Assembly (NCBI GenBank): GCA_964440115.1
Contig: CAYTPV010000008.1
Span: 1-64,000, forward strand
DNA length: 64,000 nt
Direction of reading: 5' to 3'
From: JAEWWD01 sp964440115
GTDB lineage: Bacteria; Bacillota; Clostridia; Christensenellales; CAG-138
The notes under the pieces: model-generated
Told to the model about the DNA's origin: nothing
Seen by the model: only the letters and a program-made list of their open reading frames with translations
The model's database searches: none
Translations under genes and position numbers: made by a program
Shown: positions 8,406 through 17,298 of the stretch, in pieces
How the letters are laid out: each line of letters opens with the position of its first letter
Numbering within the stretch: the first letter of the stretch is position 1

Positions 8406-9026
8406 CTATCTTTTTCCGTACTCCACCGCCACGAACATCTTCCCGTTCTTGAGCGGGAATTCCTCGCGGAAAGTCACGGAGTACCCGATGCCCGCAAGCG
8501 CGGAGACCAGCGCGGCCTCCTCAATATCCTGATGCAGCGCGCCGATGCCCTCAAACGCGTGCATATACGGGGAAGAAGAAACGAACGCCGCCGAACTGTT
8601 CTTTTGTATCACACAGCACAGCGTTTTGGGCGCGCACTCTTTCACGCGCTCTATAAACGCGTCTATTCCTATGTATTCCACTAATAAATCCGCAATCAGC
8701 AGCTCCGCCGTGCCCAATTCGGGGCAGGGCTTAGATAAATCCGCCTTTACGAGCGTAAGCTTTTCGCCCAAGCGCGCATGGCGCGCGCGGCAGGCATCGA
8801 GGTAGTCTTGGTTCACGTCCACGCCGGTGACGCGGTCGATGGTGGTCGGGTCGATGTGCTCCAATCCGTTGCCGCCCGCCACGCCCCAGATCATGATGGT
8901 TCTGGCGGGATGGCGCAAAAGCCGCCGCCGGGTCAGTTCGCTGAGCGCCTGCAGCTGTTCAATGCCTTGCATGGACATGTGGGCTTCGTAATCCGAAAGC
9001 TGCAGTTCTTCCCACGGATGCGGCAT
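8406..9026 (-). CDS. Class I SAM-dependent methyltransferase
   Basis: A 206-residue Rossmann-fold methyltransferase. Motif I appears as IMIWGVAGGNGLEHI (about 45-59), the acidic end of strand 2 as VTGVDVNQDYLDAC, and motif IV as AELLIADLLVEYIG. The substrate cannot be read from the sequence; there is no DPPY-type motif, so DNA N-methylation is unlikely. The start is supported by AAAGGGGAGA seven bases upstream. It is the only minus-strand gene between the defence island and the DMT transporter. A family B triple hairpin lies 20 bases before its start codon. Confidence 0.8.
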   Translation of the reverse strand: MPHPWEELQLSDYEAHMSMQGIEQLQALSELTRRRLLRHPARTIMIWGVAGGNGLEHIDPTTIDRVTGVDVNQDYLDACRARHARLGEKLTLVKADLSKPCPELGTAELLIADLLVEYIGIDAFIERVKECAPKTLCCVIQKNSSAAFVSSSPYMHAFEGIGALHQDIEEAALVSALAGIGYSVTFREEFPLKNGKMFVAVEYGKR

Positions 9027-9046
9027 AGTCTCCCCTTTCTTTACGT

Positions 9047-9132
9047 TGAAGGTTCCACCCTCAAACTCCCGCTTAGGGCCGTAACGGCCCTAAGAACCCA
9101 TTTGGGAAAACGTCCTATTCTAGGACGTTTTC
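9047..9132. repeat. Family B triple-hairpin element B1
   Basis: Three consecutive hairpins. Hairpin 1 is TTGAAGG..CCCTCAA (9047-9065). Hairpin 2 is CTTAGGGCC..GGCCCTAAG (9072-9094). Hairpin 3 is GAAAACGTCC..GGACGTTTTC (9106-9132). AACCCATTT links hairpins 2 and 3. Hairpin 1 faces the methyltransferase start codon. Confidence 0.85.
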
Positions 9133-9208
9133 AAGGAAGTATTCCAAAATAACAGTCTCTTGGGTAGAGGTTCGGCGGTAAAGCACCAGAAGGTTTTTAC
9201 TGTTTCTT

Positions 9209-9287
9209 TGAACGCCTTATTAGGCGTTCACTATGGGATTCAAAAGGGACATGTCCCTTTTGTGGGGTGCAGGGGTGAAACCCCTGC
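9209..9287. repeat. Family B triple-hairpin element B2
   Basis: Reverse orientation relative to B1. Hairpin 3 is TGAACGCC..GGCGTTCA (9209-9230), hairpin 2 CAAAAGGGAC..GTCCCTTTTG (9241-9262) and hairpin 1 GCAGGGG..CCCCTGC (9269-9287). Hairpin 1 lies six bases from the stop of the DMT transporter. The 76 bases between B1 and B2 show nothing I can identify. Confidence 0.85.
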
Positions 9288-9293
9288 AAAACG

Positions 9294-10265
9294 TCACTCT
9301 TCCACCGTAACGCTCTCGCCTGCATCCGCATCCTTTTTCGCCCCGTGGCCATTTCCGAACACCGTGATGCACACGACGGCCAATATGATAATGGCAGTGG
9401 ATACGAATGCGTTCACGCCAAGCTGTTCCCCGGCGAAGAACCAGCCAAGGAACACGGCGACGATGGGGTTCACGAACGCGTAGGTCGAGGCGATGGTGGG
9501 CTTCACGTTCTTAAACAGCCACGAGAAAGATGTAAATCCGGCAAGCGAGCCGAATAACACCAAGTACCCAAACGCCAGCCAAGATCGCGGCGTTATCTGT
9601 GCGAGCGAAAATCCCACAAAATCGCCTTTCACGGCCGCAATACCGGTGAGCAGCACGCCGCCCACGATCATCTGCACACCGGTGGATAATAAAGGCGTCG
9701 CGGGCATGCGCGCCGTGCGCGAATAGATCGCGCCCGTCGTCCACGAAAAGGAAGCGAACAGCAGCGCGCCTACACCCAGCAGGTTCAAACCGTGGGCGGC
9801 TACTTCGCCTGGGTTCCAGACCAGTACCACGATGCCAGATAACCCAAGGAGTATGCCGAGTATGCTGCCCACGTTGGGCTTTTGCAGCTTGGCGATAAAG
9901 CTGTATGAAGCAATCCAAAGCGGCACGGTGGCGACGATTACGGATGCTATGGAGGTGGGGACCAACTGCACCGCCAATGTCACCATAGCGTTGGAGCCTA
10001 CCAACAGCAGCGCGCCTACGATCGCGCCGTTTCGCCACTCTATGGCGGTGGGGCGCGGCTGGCCGCTTAGCCTGCAGGAAACATACAGTATCGTTCCCGC
10101 GATAGCAGCCCGCGCGGCGACCATCAGGAACACGGGCATGGTCTCGATGGCATATTTCATGGCGAGAAACGTGCCGCCCCAAAATAGGTATACGGAGGTC
10201 AGCGTCAGCGCGAACAAAAGCGGGTGGGCCTGCCGGGCATCATTGCCCTGTTTTAACTGTTTCAC
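9294..10265 (-). CDS. DMT (EamA) family transporter
   Basis: A 323-residue integral membrane protein with about ten hydrophobic helices arranged as two EamA repeats (roughly 18-150 and 165-305). The segments LFWGGTFLAMKYAIETMP and AFVNPIVAVFLGWFFAGEQLG are the classic repeat 1 start and repeat 2 end of drug/metabolite exporters. The substrate is unknown; amino acids and metabolites are common for this family. The start is a GTG with AAGGT six bases upstream. It is transcribed alone and its stop abuts the B2 triple hairpin. Confidence 0.9.
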   Translation of the reverse strand: MKQLKQGNDARQAHPLLFALTLTSVYLFWGGTFLAMKYAIETMPVFLMVAARAAIAGTILYVSCRLSGQPRPTAIEWRNGAIVGALLLVGSNAMVTLAVQLVPTSIASVIVATVPLWIASYSFIAKLQKPNVGSILGILLGLSGIVVLVWNPGEVAAHGLNLLGVGALLFASFSWTTGAIYSRTARMPATPLLSTGVQMIVGGVLLTGIAAVKGDFVGFSLAQITPRSWLAFGYLVLFGSLAGFTSFSWLFKNVKPTIASTYAFVNPIVAVFLGWFFAGEQLGVNAFVSTAIIILAVVCITVFGNGHGAKKDADAGESVTVEE

Positions 10266-10474
10266 AATCTACCTTCTGACTATTCATTACGCGCGGATAT
10301 CTGCCGCGCTCATGCCATTATAACGCCGCTTGCCGTGAAAGTGTATAGAAATTCGCGCCGTGAATACATACAATTCATGGGGAGTTATTCCAGCCGTTTC
10401 CTCCCCTGTTTTTGCCACCTTTACAAAGCGTGTGCGTCATATTACCATAACAGCAGGAACCGGAGGGGGTACGT

Positions 10475-12088
10475 ATGAGCAACGAGGGCAAGGAAAAAGG
10501 GAAGACCGCGCGCATGATCCGCGCAGGCCTTATTTTGGTTGCGCTCGCGGCGCTGCTCGTGCTTGCGCGCACGCTTTATGTCGTGCTCGAAGACCCCATG
10601 CAGGCGTTCAAAACGCCGCATCCCGTTCTTACCCCGACAGCGGTGCCCACGGCGTCGCCCACGATAGCGCCGACCGCCGCGCCCGGCGTGTCGCCTACGC
10701 CTACACCCGTTCCCACACCCGTGTTCACGCCCGCAAACATGGACTACATGAATGATCGCGTGAACATCCTGCTGCTCGGTTACGATAGCAGCCCGGAGCG
10801 CACGGTGGAAGGGGAAGAGCTATACCGCGACGAAACCAACGATTTTCGATCCGACGTGCTCATGCTGCTGACGGTGGATTTCAAAGGCAAAACCGTGCAC
10901 CTCGTATCCGTTCCGCGGGATAGTTATGCGCCCATCTACACCGACAAGGGCACTTTATACAGCAAACACAGCACGTGGAAGATCAACGCCGCGTTTGCAA
11001 AGGGCGGCAGCGAAGGCACCCGCGGCTTCAAGTTCGCCATGCAGACGGTATCGCATCTGCTCGGTGTGCCCATCGATTATTACGCGTCGGTGGATATGGA
11101 CGGGCTCAAAGGCGTGGTCAACGCCATGGGCGGCGTAAACTACAACGTGGACCTGACCATACACCTCAACGGCCGCACGCTTCGCCCCGGCTACCAGAAG
11201 CTCAACGGGCAGGATGTGCTCGATTACGTGCGCGCGCGCAAGGGCATCAGCACGGATGTGGGCCGCAACGACCGCCAGCAGCGCATGCTGTTCGCCATAT
11301 TCGAACAGCTCAAGAGCAAGGATCAGCTTAAGAATTTCCCGAAGATATACCGCAGCATCAGCAAATACATCCGCACCAACCTGAATGCGGAGCAGGTGGC
11401 GGCAATCGCCGCGTTCGGCATGCAGTTGGATATGGACGATATCCACCGCCACACGCTGGAGGGTGAATATCGCAGCAACACGCCTTATTCGAGCGCCAAT
11501 TACTATTTGATAGACAACGCAAAGCTCGCCGCGCTCATCAAGAGCATATTCGGCATCGATATCCCCACCAACCCGCGCTACGACATCAACTATGTGCTGG
11601 CCGATATAGCGGCACGCGAGGCGAGAGGCGATGCATCCGACGCGGACTACCTGCTCTCGCTCAATAAAGTCAAGCAGGCGGCGGCCGATCCGATGCAGCC
11701 CGCCGCATCCAACGCGGCGAAGGCGCTTACCGATCAAGTAGAAAAGCTGCGCAAGTTGTGCACGCGCTCGGATGGCTCTAATCTGGATATCCCGTTCGAT
11801 ATCCGCGCCATGCGCGCGGGGCAATCCGCGCTCTATTCTCGCATGATCGCGCTGTGCACCGCGGCTAATGTATCGCAGCGGGACGTGAGCAGATCGCGTC
11901 TGCCCGAATCCGTATATAAGTCGCTGCCCGCGCGCGCCGCCACGCCCGTGCCATCCGTGACACCCGTGCCGTCCACAACGCCCGGGGCGTCGCCCACAAA
12001 GACTCCCGCCGCAACACCTGCGCCTACGCCGGAAATCACGCCTGTACCGGAAGTCACACCCGTACCCGAGATCACACCGGCGGCGTAA
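10475..12088 (+). CDS. LytR-CpsA-Psr (LCP) family cell-wall glycopolymer transferase
   Basis: A 537-residue membrane-anchored protein that would attach anionic glycopolymers to peptidoglycan outside the cell. Layout: a short basic cytoplasmic tail, one membrane helix (about 15-35), a Thr/Pro/Ala linker (about 47-87), then the LCP domain. Family signatures include NILLLGYDSSP, RSDVLMLLTVD, VHLVSVPRDSY, and YVRARKGISTDVGRNDRQQR with the substrate-binding arginines. A helical region follows. The last 50 residues are a Thr-Pro-Val repeat, probably a wall-spanning stalk. GGAGG precedes the ATG. The stop is followed after eight bases by B3. Confidence 0.92.
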   Translation: MSNEGKEKGKTARMIRAGLILVALAALLVLARTLYVVLEDPMQAFKTPHPVLTPTAVPTASPTIAPTAAPGVSPTPTPVPTPVFTPANMDYMNDRVNILLLGYDSSPERTVEGEELYRDETNDFRSDVLMLLTVDFKGKTVHLVSVPRDSYAPIYTDKGTLYSKHSTWKINAAFAKGGSEGTRGFKFAMQTVSHLLGVPIDYYASVDMDGLKGVVNAMGGVNYNVDLTIHLNGRTLRPGYQKLNGQDVLDYVRARKGISTDVGRNDRQQRMLFAIFEQLKSKDQLKNFPKIYRSISKYIRTNLNAEQVAAIAAFGMQLDMDDIHRHTLEGEYRSNTPYSSANYYLIDNAKLAALIKSIFGIDIPTNPRYDINYVLADIAAREARGDASDADYLLSLNKVKQAAADPMQPAASNAAKALTDQVEKLRKLCTRSDGSNLDIPFDIRAMRAGQSALYSRMIALCTAANVSQRDVSRSRLPESVYKSLPARAATPVPSVTPVPSTTPGASPTKTPAATPAPTPEITPVPEVTPVPEITPAA

Positions 12089-12096
12089 TAGAGACC

Positions 12097-12180
12097 TTGG
12101 GGGCTCTGCCCCCAAACTCCCGCCCAAGGGACACGTCCCTTGGGTATCACTATAAGCAAACGCCCAATTGGGCGTTTGCT
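12097..12180. repeat. Family B triple-hairpin element B3
   Basis: Hairpin 1 is TTGGGGG..CCCCCAA (12097-12115), hairpin 2 CCAAGGGAC..GTCCCTTGG (12124-12143) and hairpin 3 AGCAAACGCCC..GGGCGTTTGCT (12155-12180). Hairpin 1 lies eight bases from the LCP stop. No T-tract follows, so it is not a classical terminator. The next 140 bases hold more short palindromes, including CCCGAATG..CATTCGGG at 12284-12301, shared with family C. Confidence 0.88.
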
Positions 12181-12321
12181 GGGATAATATCAGAAGAATG
12201 CAAGCACCTTCTATACGACTAGAAGGGGGGATTGAGGGATCGGTTGTGAAGCCGAATGCTTCACATTTAATCCTTATATGATGCCCGAATGTACCATTCG
12301 GGGCACGTACGTTTCCCCCAA

Positions 12322-12363
12322 CATAAAAAATTCTCGTCGCCGCCCCAAAGGCGGCGATACCTT
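12322..12363 (-). repeat. Family A short element
   Basis: GTCGCCGCC-ccaaa-GGCGGCGATACC preceded by ACATAAAAAATTCTC. This is the short, reverse-oriented form of the GGTATCGCCGCC repeat. It sits upstream of the flavoprotein gene. Confidence 0.8.
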
Positions 12364-12475
12364 TTCCCCACCATAAAACAGAATCTTTCTGCAGCACTAT
12401 GCTTTAAAATAGCTCAATAAAGCGAATTTGTGGTATCATATTGATACATGCAATCACTTTCGCGGAGGTTACGAC

Positions 12476-13033
12476 ATGAAGGTACTGGTACTCACCGGCA
12501 GCCCGCATGCACATGGAACCACAGCGCATCTGGCCGATGAATTCTGCGAAGGCGCACGTGAGGCGGGCAATGAAGTCATTCGCTTTGATACCGCCATGCT
12601 GATACTGCGTCCCTGTCTTGGCTGCCGCTACTGCCGCGAGCACGACGGCGATTGTGTGCATAGCGACGATATGCGCCATATCACGCCCGAACTCCTGAGC
12701 GCCGATGTGATCACACTCATTACTCCAATCTACTATCACGGCATGACCTCACAGTTAAAGCGCGTCATAGACCGCATGTATGCCCCCAACCATCAGCTGC
12801 GCGGCATGAAAAAAAGTGTGATGCTCATTGCTGCGGGTGAGGGGAAAGAGCTCAGGGTTATGGATAGCCTCGTGGAACAGATCCGCGCCATCTGCCGCTA
12901 TATGCGCTGGGAGGTAGCCGATATGCTGCTTGCGACCAATGCGAAAACGCGTGAAGACGTGGTGAACAGCGTCTATGAAACAAAAGCGCGCGACATGGGG
13001 CGCTCCCTGCATAAAGGCTGGGAAACGGAATAA
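12476..13033 (+). CDS. Flavodoxin-fold NADPH-dependent FMN reductase / Fe-S flavoprotein
   Basis: A 185-residue protein of the NADPH-dependent FMN reductase/flavodoxin superfamily. The FMN phosphate loop is visible as LTGSPHAHGTT (about 5-15). A cysteine cluster CLGCRYCREHDGDCVH (about 43-58) resembles the 4Fe-4S site of iron-sulfur flavoproteins. VITLITPIYYHGMT is the conserved flavin-proximal strand. It probably shuttles electrons in an anaerobe; the partner is unknown. I chose the ATG at 12476 because GCGGAGG sits eight bases ahead and the domain begins there; the longer frame from 12428 has no such site. Confidence 0.85.
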   Translation: MKVLVLTGSPHAHGTTAHLADEFCEGAREAGNEVIRFDTAMLILRPCLGCRYCREHDGDCVHSDDMRHITPELLSADVITLITPIYYHGMTSQLKRVIDRMYAPNHQLRGMKKSVMLIAAGEGKELRVMDSLVEQIRAICRYMRWEVADMLLATNAKTREDVVNSVYETKARDMGRSLHKGWETE

Positions 13034-13060
13034 GCTGCAAAAGTAATATGAAAATAGTCA

Positions 13061-15769
13061 TTGCGGGGCGCTAGCAAGCGCTCCGCTTTTTATTATCGTT
13101 ATTTTCATAACGTGTTTGAATGTCCGTTCGTCGCTGTAACAATAAAATACAAGCGATTTACTCGGAATTATTGGTTCCGAGATTTCAATAAAACACAAAC
13201 CCCATTACGAAAGGAGAGGGACAATAAGGACGCGAACAGGAAAAGATTGCTGTCGATATTGACAGCCGCGATGCTGTTTTCGGCACTGGCAATGCCTTCT
13301 GTGGCATATGCACTCGAGCCCAACCAGATCGAAGTGACCATCAGCAGCGAAACCGTAGTAGCGGATAAGGCCGAAGCAGCGGGGGGCGCTTACACAGGCG
13401 AGGATGGCGCAGCCATCGTTCCCGATACAACCGGCAACGGCTACACCTACACGGGCAGCGACGAAAATGTGACGGATGTCTCCCTGCAGGGCTCGCAGGA
13501 AGATCTGAACATCGTAAAGGATGAAGCTTCCAGTACCATTCCCAACAGCGCGGTGACAGGCGCGGATGGATCGTATGACGCAAGCGGCATCAACGCGAAC
13601 GACATCTACCTTGGCTCCTACACAGGCGCGGGCGGGGCATACACCTCCGATAAATCCGCATTTTACGATGAAGACGGCGGCGCGTTATCGGGCGGATTGC
13701 CCGATGGCGATGATGTGACACAGAATGGAGATATGGCGGCCGCCATACTCGACAGCAAGGGCATTGAAGCCGAAGACGGAAGCGAATACCTTGTGGTCGT
13801 CGGCGAAACCGTAATTTCCGGCGATAAAAAGGTACAGGAAGTCGCCGTGACCAACGCGGATGGCGATGTGGTTGCGGGGTATGAAGTCACGCTGGAGGCA
13901 AACGCCACCCGCAACGACCAGATATTCGACTCTGAAGGCGGCGTGAGCATCACCGGCAAGACCAACATCGTACTGACCATCGACATCACACGCAGCATGG
14001 ACACCGAGTTTGACGGCAGCGACGACACCCGTTGGGATGTGCTCAAACAGGCGGCGTCCGAATTCATCGACATCGTGTACGGCGTTGAGCGCGACAGCGG
14101 CGGAAACATCACCAATGCGGGCTCTCTCAACGAGAACATTGAAATCTCCCTAGTAGTATACAGCGGCGGCGATAACGACGTAGTGGCGCGCACCATAACG
14201 GTGTCCGGTTCGGGCAGCAAGGTGTTCACCAGCGCGAATGTGACTGAACTGCTCAGCTACTTCTCGGCTTCCAAGGCGCGTACCGCCATGGATGACCCCG
14301 TCAATATGCTCCAGAACAGCGGCACCAACTCGCAGGCCGGATACATGGAAACAGCCAACCTTGTGGATGCGCTGATGTCCCCCAGCTACGGCGTGGCGGC
14401 TGAAAACATCCATGTGGTGTTCATGACGGACGGCGAGGCAAATACCTACTACGCCAACGCGAACGACACCACCAGCAGCGTTTCTTACGGCAGCGGCAAT
14501 ACAACGACCGCCGGCCAGAAGGGCGCAGACGCGGCAGTCGCGCTTCTTGAAAAGGGCGTATCACTGCACAACGTAGCCATCAACGACGCGAGCGAAGCGG
14601 CGAATGTATCCAGTTACATGGACCCGAACAAATCGGGCGGCTACTTCCACAACAAGCTGGACGCGGCGGACGGCGCGGATGACGACAAGGTGGATTACAG
14701 CCTCTTCGGCGTGAATTACACCTGGGCGAATACGCCTGAGGCAATCGTGGAAACGTACAGGACAATCGCACAGCAGATCGTCAACGACGCAATAGTGGCG
14801 ACTGAAGCCCGCGTGATCGACGTAATCCCTGCCGGGTTCGATATCTACTTCGTGAACGGCAATACCGAGCTCAAGGTGGTGGGTACCGATGCAGAAGGCA
14901 ACACGGTGATCGAATGGTACATCGGCAACCTGAATAACGGCGCGAATTACAGCACGCGGTACTTCCTCGTACCCAACTCCAACCTTGGCGGCGCCTATAC
15001 CTACGGCACGGCGTACACCAACGACTCGGCGATACTCTTCGCCAAACCCGTCGCAAACGGCGGCGATGAAATCGCCATCGTGCTCGACAGGCCCGCCGTG
15101 GTCATCGACCCGTACGCGGACGACGACACGGTGGAGGAGAATTACTCGAACGACGGGTTCAGCTTCAACCTTCTAAACGGCAGCACAGGCGGCGCTTCGG
15201 GCGGCGCAGTATACAATATACTCAGCGACTCCACGGCGGCCAACAAGCTGCAGGCTGTAGGTACCACGGTATCGGATACCGCGGTGGTCGGCGTCACCAA
15301 CGCCCTGATCGGCGGCGTATCCGCGACAGTGACCTCCGACGGCTCCGGCGGGTTCGTGTTCGAAAACGCCAGCGTCAGGGTAAAGGTCGCGGCGGACGGT
15401 ACGGTATCCTATGAACGGCTGGGCAACTGGGACAGCGCGTGGGGCGATACGCTCAACATCACATTCGATTATGAGATAGGCTTCACAGCAAACGGCAACG
15501 GCGTAACGCTCATCGGCACAGCCGGAACCTCCGCAGCCAGCGCAAGCATCACGCTCAAAGCCCCCGGCGACGATGGCGATAACGGAAATGGCGGCGATGA
15601 CGACGATGACGACGGCAATATCCCGCTTGGACCGGGCGGAACCGATGCTATTCCTCTGGGCGTACCGAGCACCGGCGGTGGTATTGAGCTCTACTCGGTA
15701 GAACTCATACTTGCCTCCCTTGCCGCACTCACGGCGCTCAGGGTGAAGGGAAAGAGAAACAAGGATTAG
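13061..15769 (+). CDS. Secreted VWA-domain surface protein with variant sorting signal
   Basis: Open frame of 902 codons; the mature gene begins near 13223. A basic stretch (KDANRKR) and hydrophobic run ending PSVAYA form a signal peptide. A von Willebrand A domain follows, with MIDAS motif DITRSMD near residue 307 and VFMTDGEAN later. The tail has an Asp/Gly-rich stretch, then AIPLGVPSTGG, a hydrophobic helix and KGKRNKD, which looks like a sortase signal with V in place of L. AAAGGAGAGGG at about 13210-13220 is correctly placed for a start at 13224, but the sequence there is ATAAG: the expected ATG has apparently lost its G. No other good start exists, so 13061 is given as the frame limit. 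Confidence 0.85.
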   Translation: MRGASKRSAFYYRYFHNVFECPFVAVTIKYKRFTRNYWFRDFNKTQTPLRKERDNKDANRKRLLSILTAAMLFSALAMPSVAYALEPNQIEVTISSETVVADKAEAAGGAYTGEDGAAIVPDTTGNGYTYTGSDENVTDVSLQGSQEDLNIVKDEASSTIPNSAVTGADGSYDASGINANDIYLGSYTGAGGAYTSDKSAFYDEDGGALSGGLPDGDDVTQNGDMAAAILDSKGIEAEDGSEYLVVVGETVISGDKKVQEVAVTNADGDVVAGYEVTLEANATRNDQIFDSEGGVSITGKTNIVLTIDITRSMDTEFDGSDDTRWDVLKQAASEFIDIVYGVERDSGGNITNAGSLNENIEISLVVYSGGDNDVVARTITVSGSGSKVFTSANVTELLSYFSASKARTAMDDPVNMLQNSGTNSQAGYMETANLVDALMSPSYGVAAENIHVVFMTDGEANTYYANANDTTSSVSYGSGNTTTAGQKGADAAVALLEKGVSLHNVAINDASEAANVSSYMDPNKSGGYFHNKLDAADGADDDKVDYSLFGVNYTWANTPEAIVETYRTIAQQIVNDAIVATEARVIDVIPAGFDIYFVNGNTELKVVGTDAEGNTVIEWYIGNLNNGANYSTRYFLVPNSNLGGAYTYGTAYTNDSAILFAKPVANGGDEIAIVLDRPAVVIDPYADDDTVEENYSNDGFSFNLLNGSTGGASGGAVYNILSDSTAANKLQAVGTTVSDTAVVGVTNALIGGVSATVTSDGSGGFVFENASVRVKVAADGTVSYERLGNWDSAWGDTLNITFDYEIGFTANGNGVTLIGTAGTSAASASITLKAPGDDGDNGNGGDDDDDDGNIPLGPGGTDAIPLGVPSTGGGIELYSVELILASLAALTALRVKGKRNKD

Positions 15770-15790
15770 ACGATGCGATCAACACAAAAA

Positions 15791-15816
15791 GGGCTGCCAG
15801 CCGGCAGCCCTTTTTT
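15791..15816. terminator. Bidirectional terminator between converging genes
   Basis: GGGCTGCC..GGCAGCCC followed by TTTTTT on the plus strand and preceded by AAAAA. It serves the VWA gene and, on the other strand, the converging lipoprotein gene. Confidence 0.9.
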
Positions 15817-15831
15817 ATATAAGCGTGACTG

Positions 15832-16605
15832 TTATTGCGTAATGATGGGCGTTTCATCCGGAAACTTATTCTGTTCGGTGCGCGTGACCTTTCCGGCCTC
15901 ATCGTAGGTTTCGATGATCCGCTTGACGTGGATGAGCTGCCCGTTCTTGTCGAACTCGTAATAATCCGTATGATAGACATTTGCGCCATCCCGCGTGCCG
16001 GTCACGATCTGCTTGGTCTTCGGGTCTGCCTCCGCGTTGTCGAGGCAGAACGCGTAAACAAATTGCTGTTCTTTCTCGTTCCACAGCCAGTAATACGCGG
16101 GGATATTCGCACCTGCCGTCGTCCATGCCGTTACGCCGATATCGTTGTAGCCGTCGAAGTTCATATCCGTCAGCGTCAGCCCGCCTTCTTTATCGAAAGC
16201 CTGCGTATAGCCGCCGAAATCGTCCTCTTTCCAAACCTTAAGTATGGCGTCCTTCATGGAAATGGTCTGGATAAGCGTATCGCCCTTGTACACATCGATA
16301 TCGCGGAGGCCGTACATGCAGGAAAGTACCTTGCCATGCACTTTCAAAGTAAACGTCCTGTCTCCAACAGTCATGGGGTAAGTCAGCGTATATTCTTCGC
16401 CTTCCAGCTCACAGCCCGGCGCGGGTGTATTCGCAGGGGTCGGCGCGGCGGTAGGCTCCGCTGTGGGAGCAGGCGAGGGCGTTACCTGCACGGGCGCAGC
16501 CGTTGGAGATTCCGTCAGCGCGGAAACGGGCACGGGTTGGGCGGTCGAACATCCGCTGACGGCCATCGCCAGACACAAAAGGAAAATACAGATACTTTTT
16601 TTCAT
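15832..16605 (-). CDS. Lipoprotein with Thr/Pro linker
   Basis: A 257-residue exported lipoprotein. The signal peptide ends in the lipobox AVSGC (Cys19), so it would be lipid-anchored on the outer face of the membrane. An Ala/Pro/Thr linker runs from about 30 to 63. The globular part contains LTDMNFDGYNDIGV, a D-x-N-x-D-G-x-x-D calcium-loop-like motif seen in FG-GAP and XAC2610-type proteins. The function is unknown. The start is supported by GGAG. It converges on the VWA surface protein and shares its terminator. The downstream gene of the minus strand is absent, so it is probably a single-gene unit. Confidence 0.85.
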   Translation of the reverse strand: MKKSICIFLLCLAMAVSGCSTAQPVPVSALTESPTAAPVQVTPSPAPTAEPTAAPTPANTPAPGCELEGEEYTLTYPMTVGDRTFTLKVHGKVLSCMYGLRDIDVYKGDTLIQTISMKDAILKVWKEDDFGGYTQAFDKEGGLTLTDMNFDGYNDIGVTAWTTAGANIPAYYWLWNEKEQQFVYAFCLDNAEADPKTKQIVTGTRDGANVYHTDYYEFDKNGQLIHVKRIIETYDEAGKVTRTEQNKFPDETPIITQ

Positions 16606-16692
16606 TCAAATACTCCATCCGGGAAACGGACTTTCCCTGAAAACACTTTATTTGATATACCCGATGGTTGATGACAGCTTCATCAACCAGTC

Positions 16693-17046
16693 CTAGCGGA
16701 GGACAAAGGAATGGATATATCCCGCTATCATTATACCGATCCCGTACAGCGCGCAGGCCGAGCAGATGAATCCCGGCAGAAATATCAGAATGAAATTTCG
16801 CTTTCTGCGCGCGCTGTTTCGGATATCATTGCATTGATAAACCGCCACGCAGGCCAAAACCATCGGAACAGTTCCAAAAGCAAGCCATAAAAAAGCAAGT
16901 TCCCTATAGGTGAAGGGAATCATGGCCATGGGTGAAACTGCTTCGTTCGGCCCGAAAAGGGCTATCGTCCCCAATATGAAAACGGCAGCCGAACCAATCC
17001 CATAGATACTGTTAAAAATAACCCTGACGGTCTTTGTTCCGTGCAT
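16693..17046 (-). CDS. Small integral membrane protein, unknown
   Basis: A 117-residue protein with three clear hydrophobic helices (about 10-30, 45-68 and 85-112), separated by a basic loop (CNDIRNSARRKRN) that suggests a cytoplasmic turn. I recognise no family. GGGAG lies seven bases before the ATG. A GGTTGATG..CATCAACC hairpin (16666-16689) lies just past the stop but has no T-run. It is on the same strand as the lipoprotein, 87 bases upstream of it. Codon use resembles the neighbours. Confidence 0.65.
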   Translation of the reverse strand: MHGTKTVRVIFNSIYGIGSAAVFILGTIALFGPNEAVSPMAMIPFTYRELAFLWLAFGTVPMVLACVAVYQCNDIRNSARRKRNFILIFLPGFICSACALYGIGIMIAGYIHSFVLR

Positions 17047-17087
17047 GTATACTCCCGCTCAACAGTTCCTTAAAGTTCAATATGTCC

Positions 17088-17298
17088 TATCTGACGACAT
17101 GCGCGTCAGCTTTCACCCCGGGGCATCCGCAAGCGTATGCCCGTTTCGGCCTGCAAACGGTCCACCGGACCGTTCGCTGCCTGCGGCATCGGCCTCAACC
17201 CTTGCACAAATGCCGGCCGCGCCGTCAGGCGCAGGCATTTGTGTGAAACCCGCCGCACCAGCTCGCAGAAATGCCTTGGCATTTCTGCGAAATTTATA
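17088..17298. repeat. Family D palindrome cluster D1
   Basis: The cluster holds CTGACG..CGTCAG (around 17094-17112), CGGTCC..GGACCG (17158-17172), a larger CACAAATGCC..GGCATTTGTG pair (about 17208-17244), and CGCAGAAATGCC..GGCATTTCTGCG (17273-17298), which overlaps the stop codon of the PhzF gene. The CTGACGACATG core and the overall order recur in D2 near 35.5 kb. Confidence 0.7.

Noticed and set aside
10955..12397. Minus-strand open frame (480 codons) opposite the LCP gene
   Set aside because: Shadow frame; the plus strand has a clear LCP domain.
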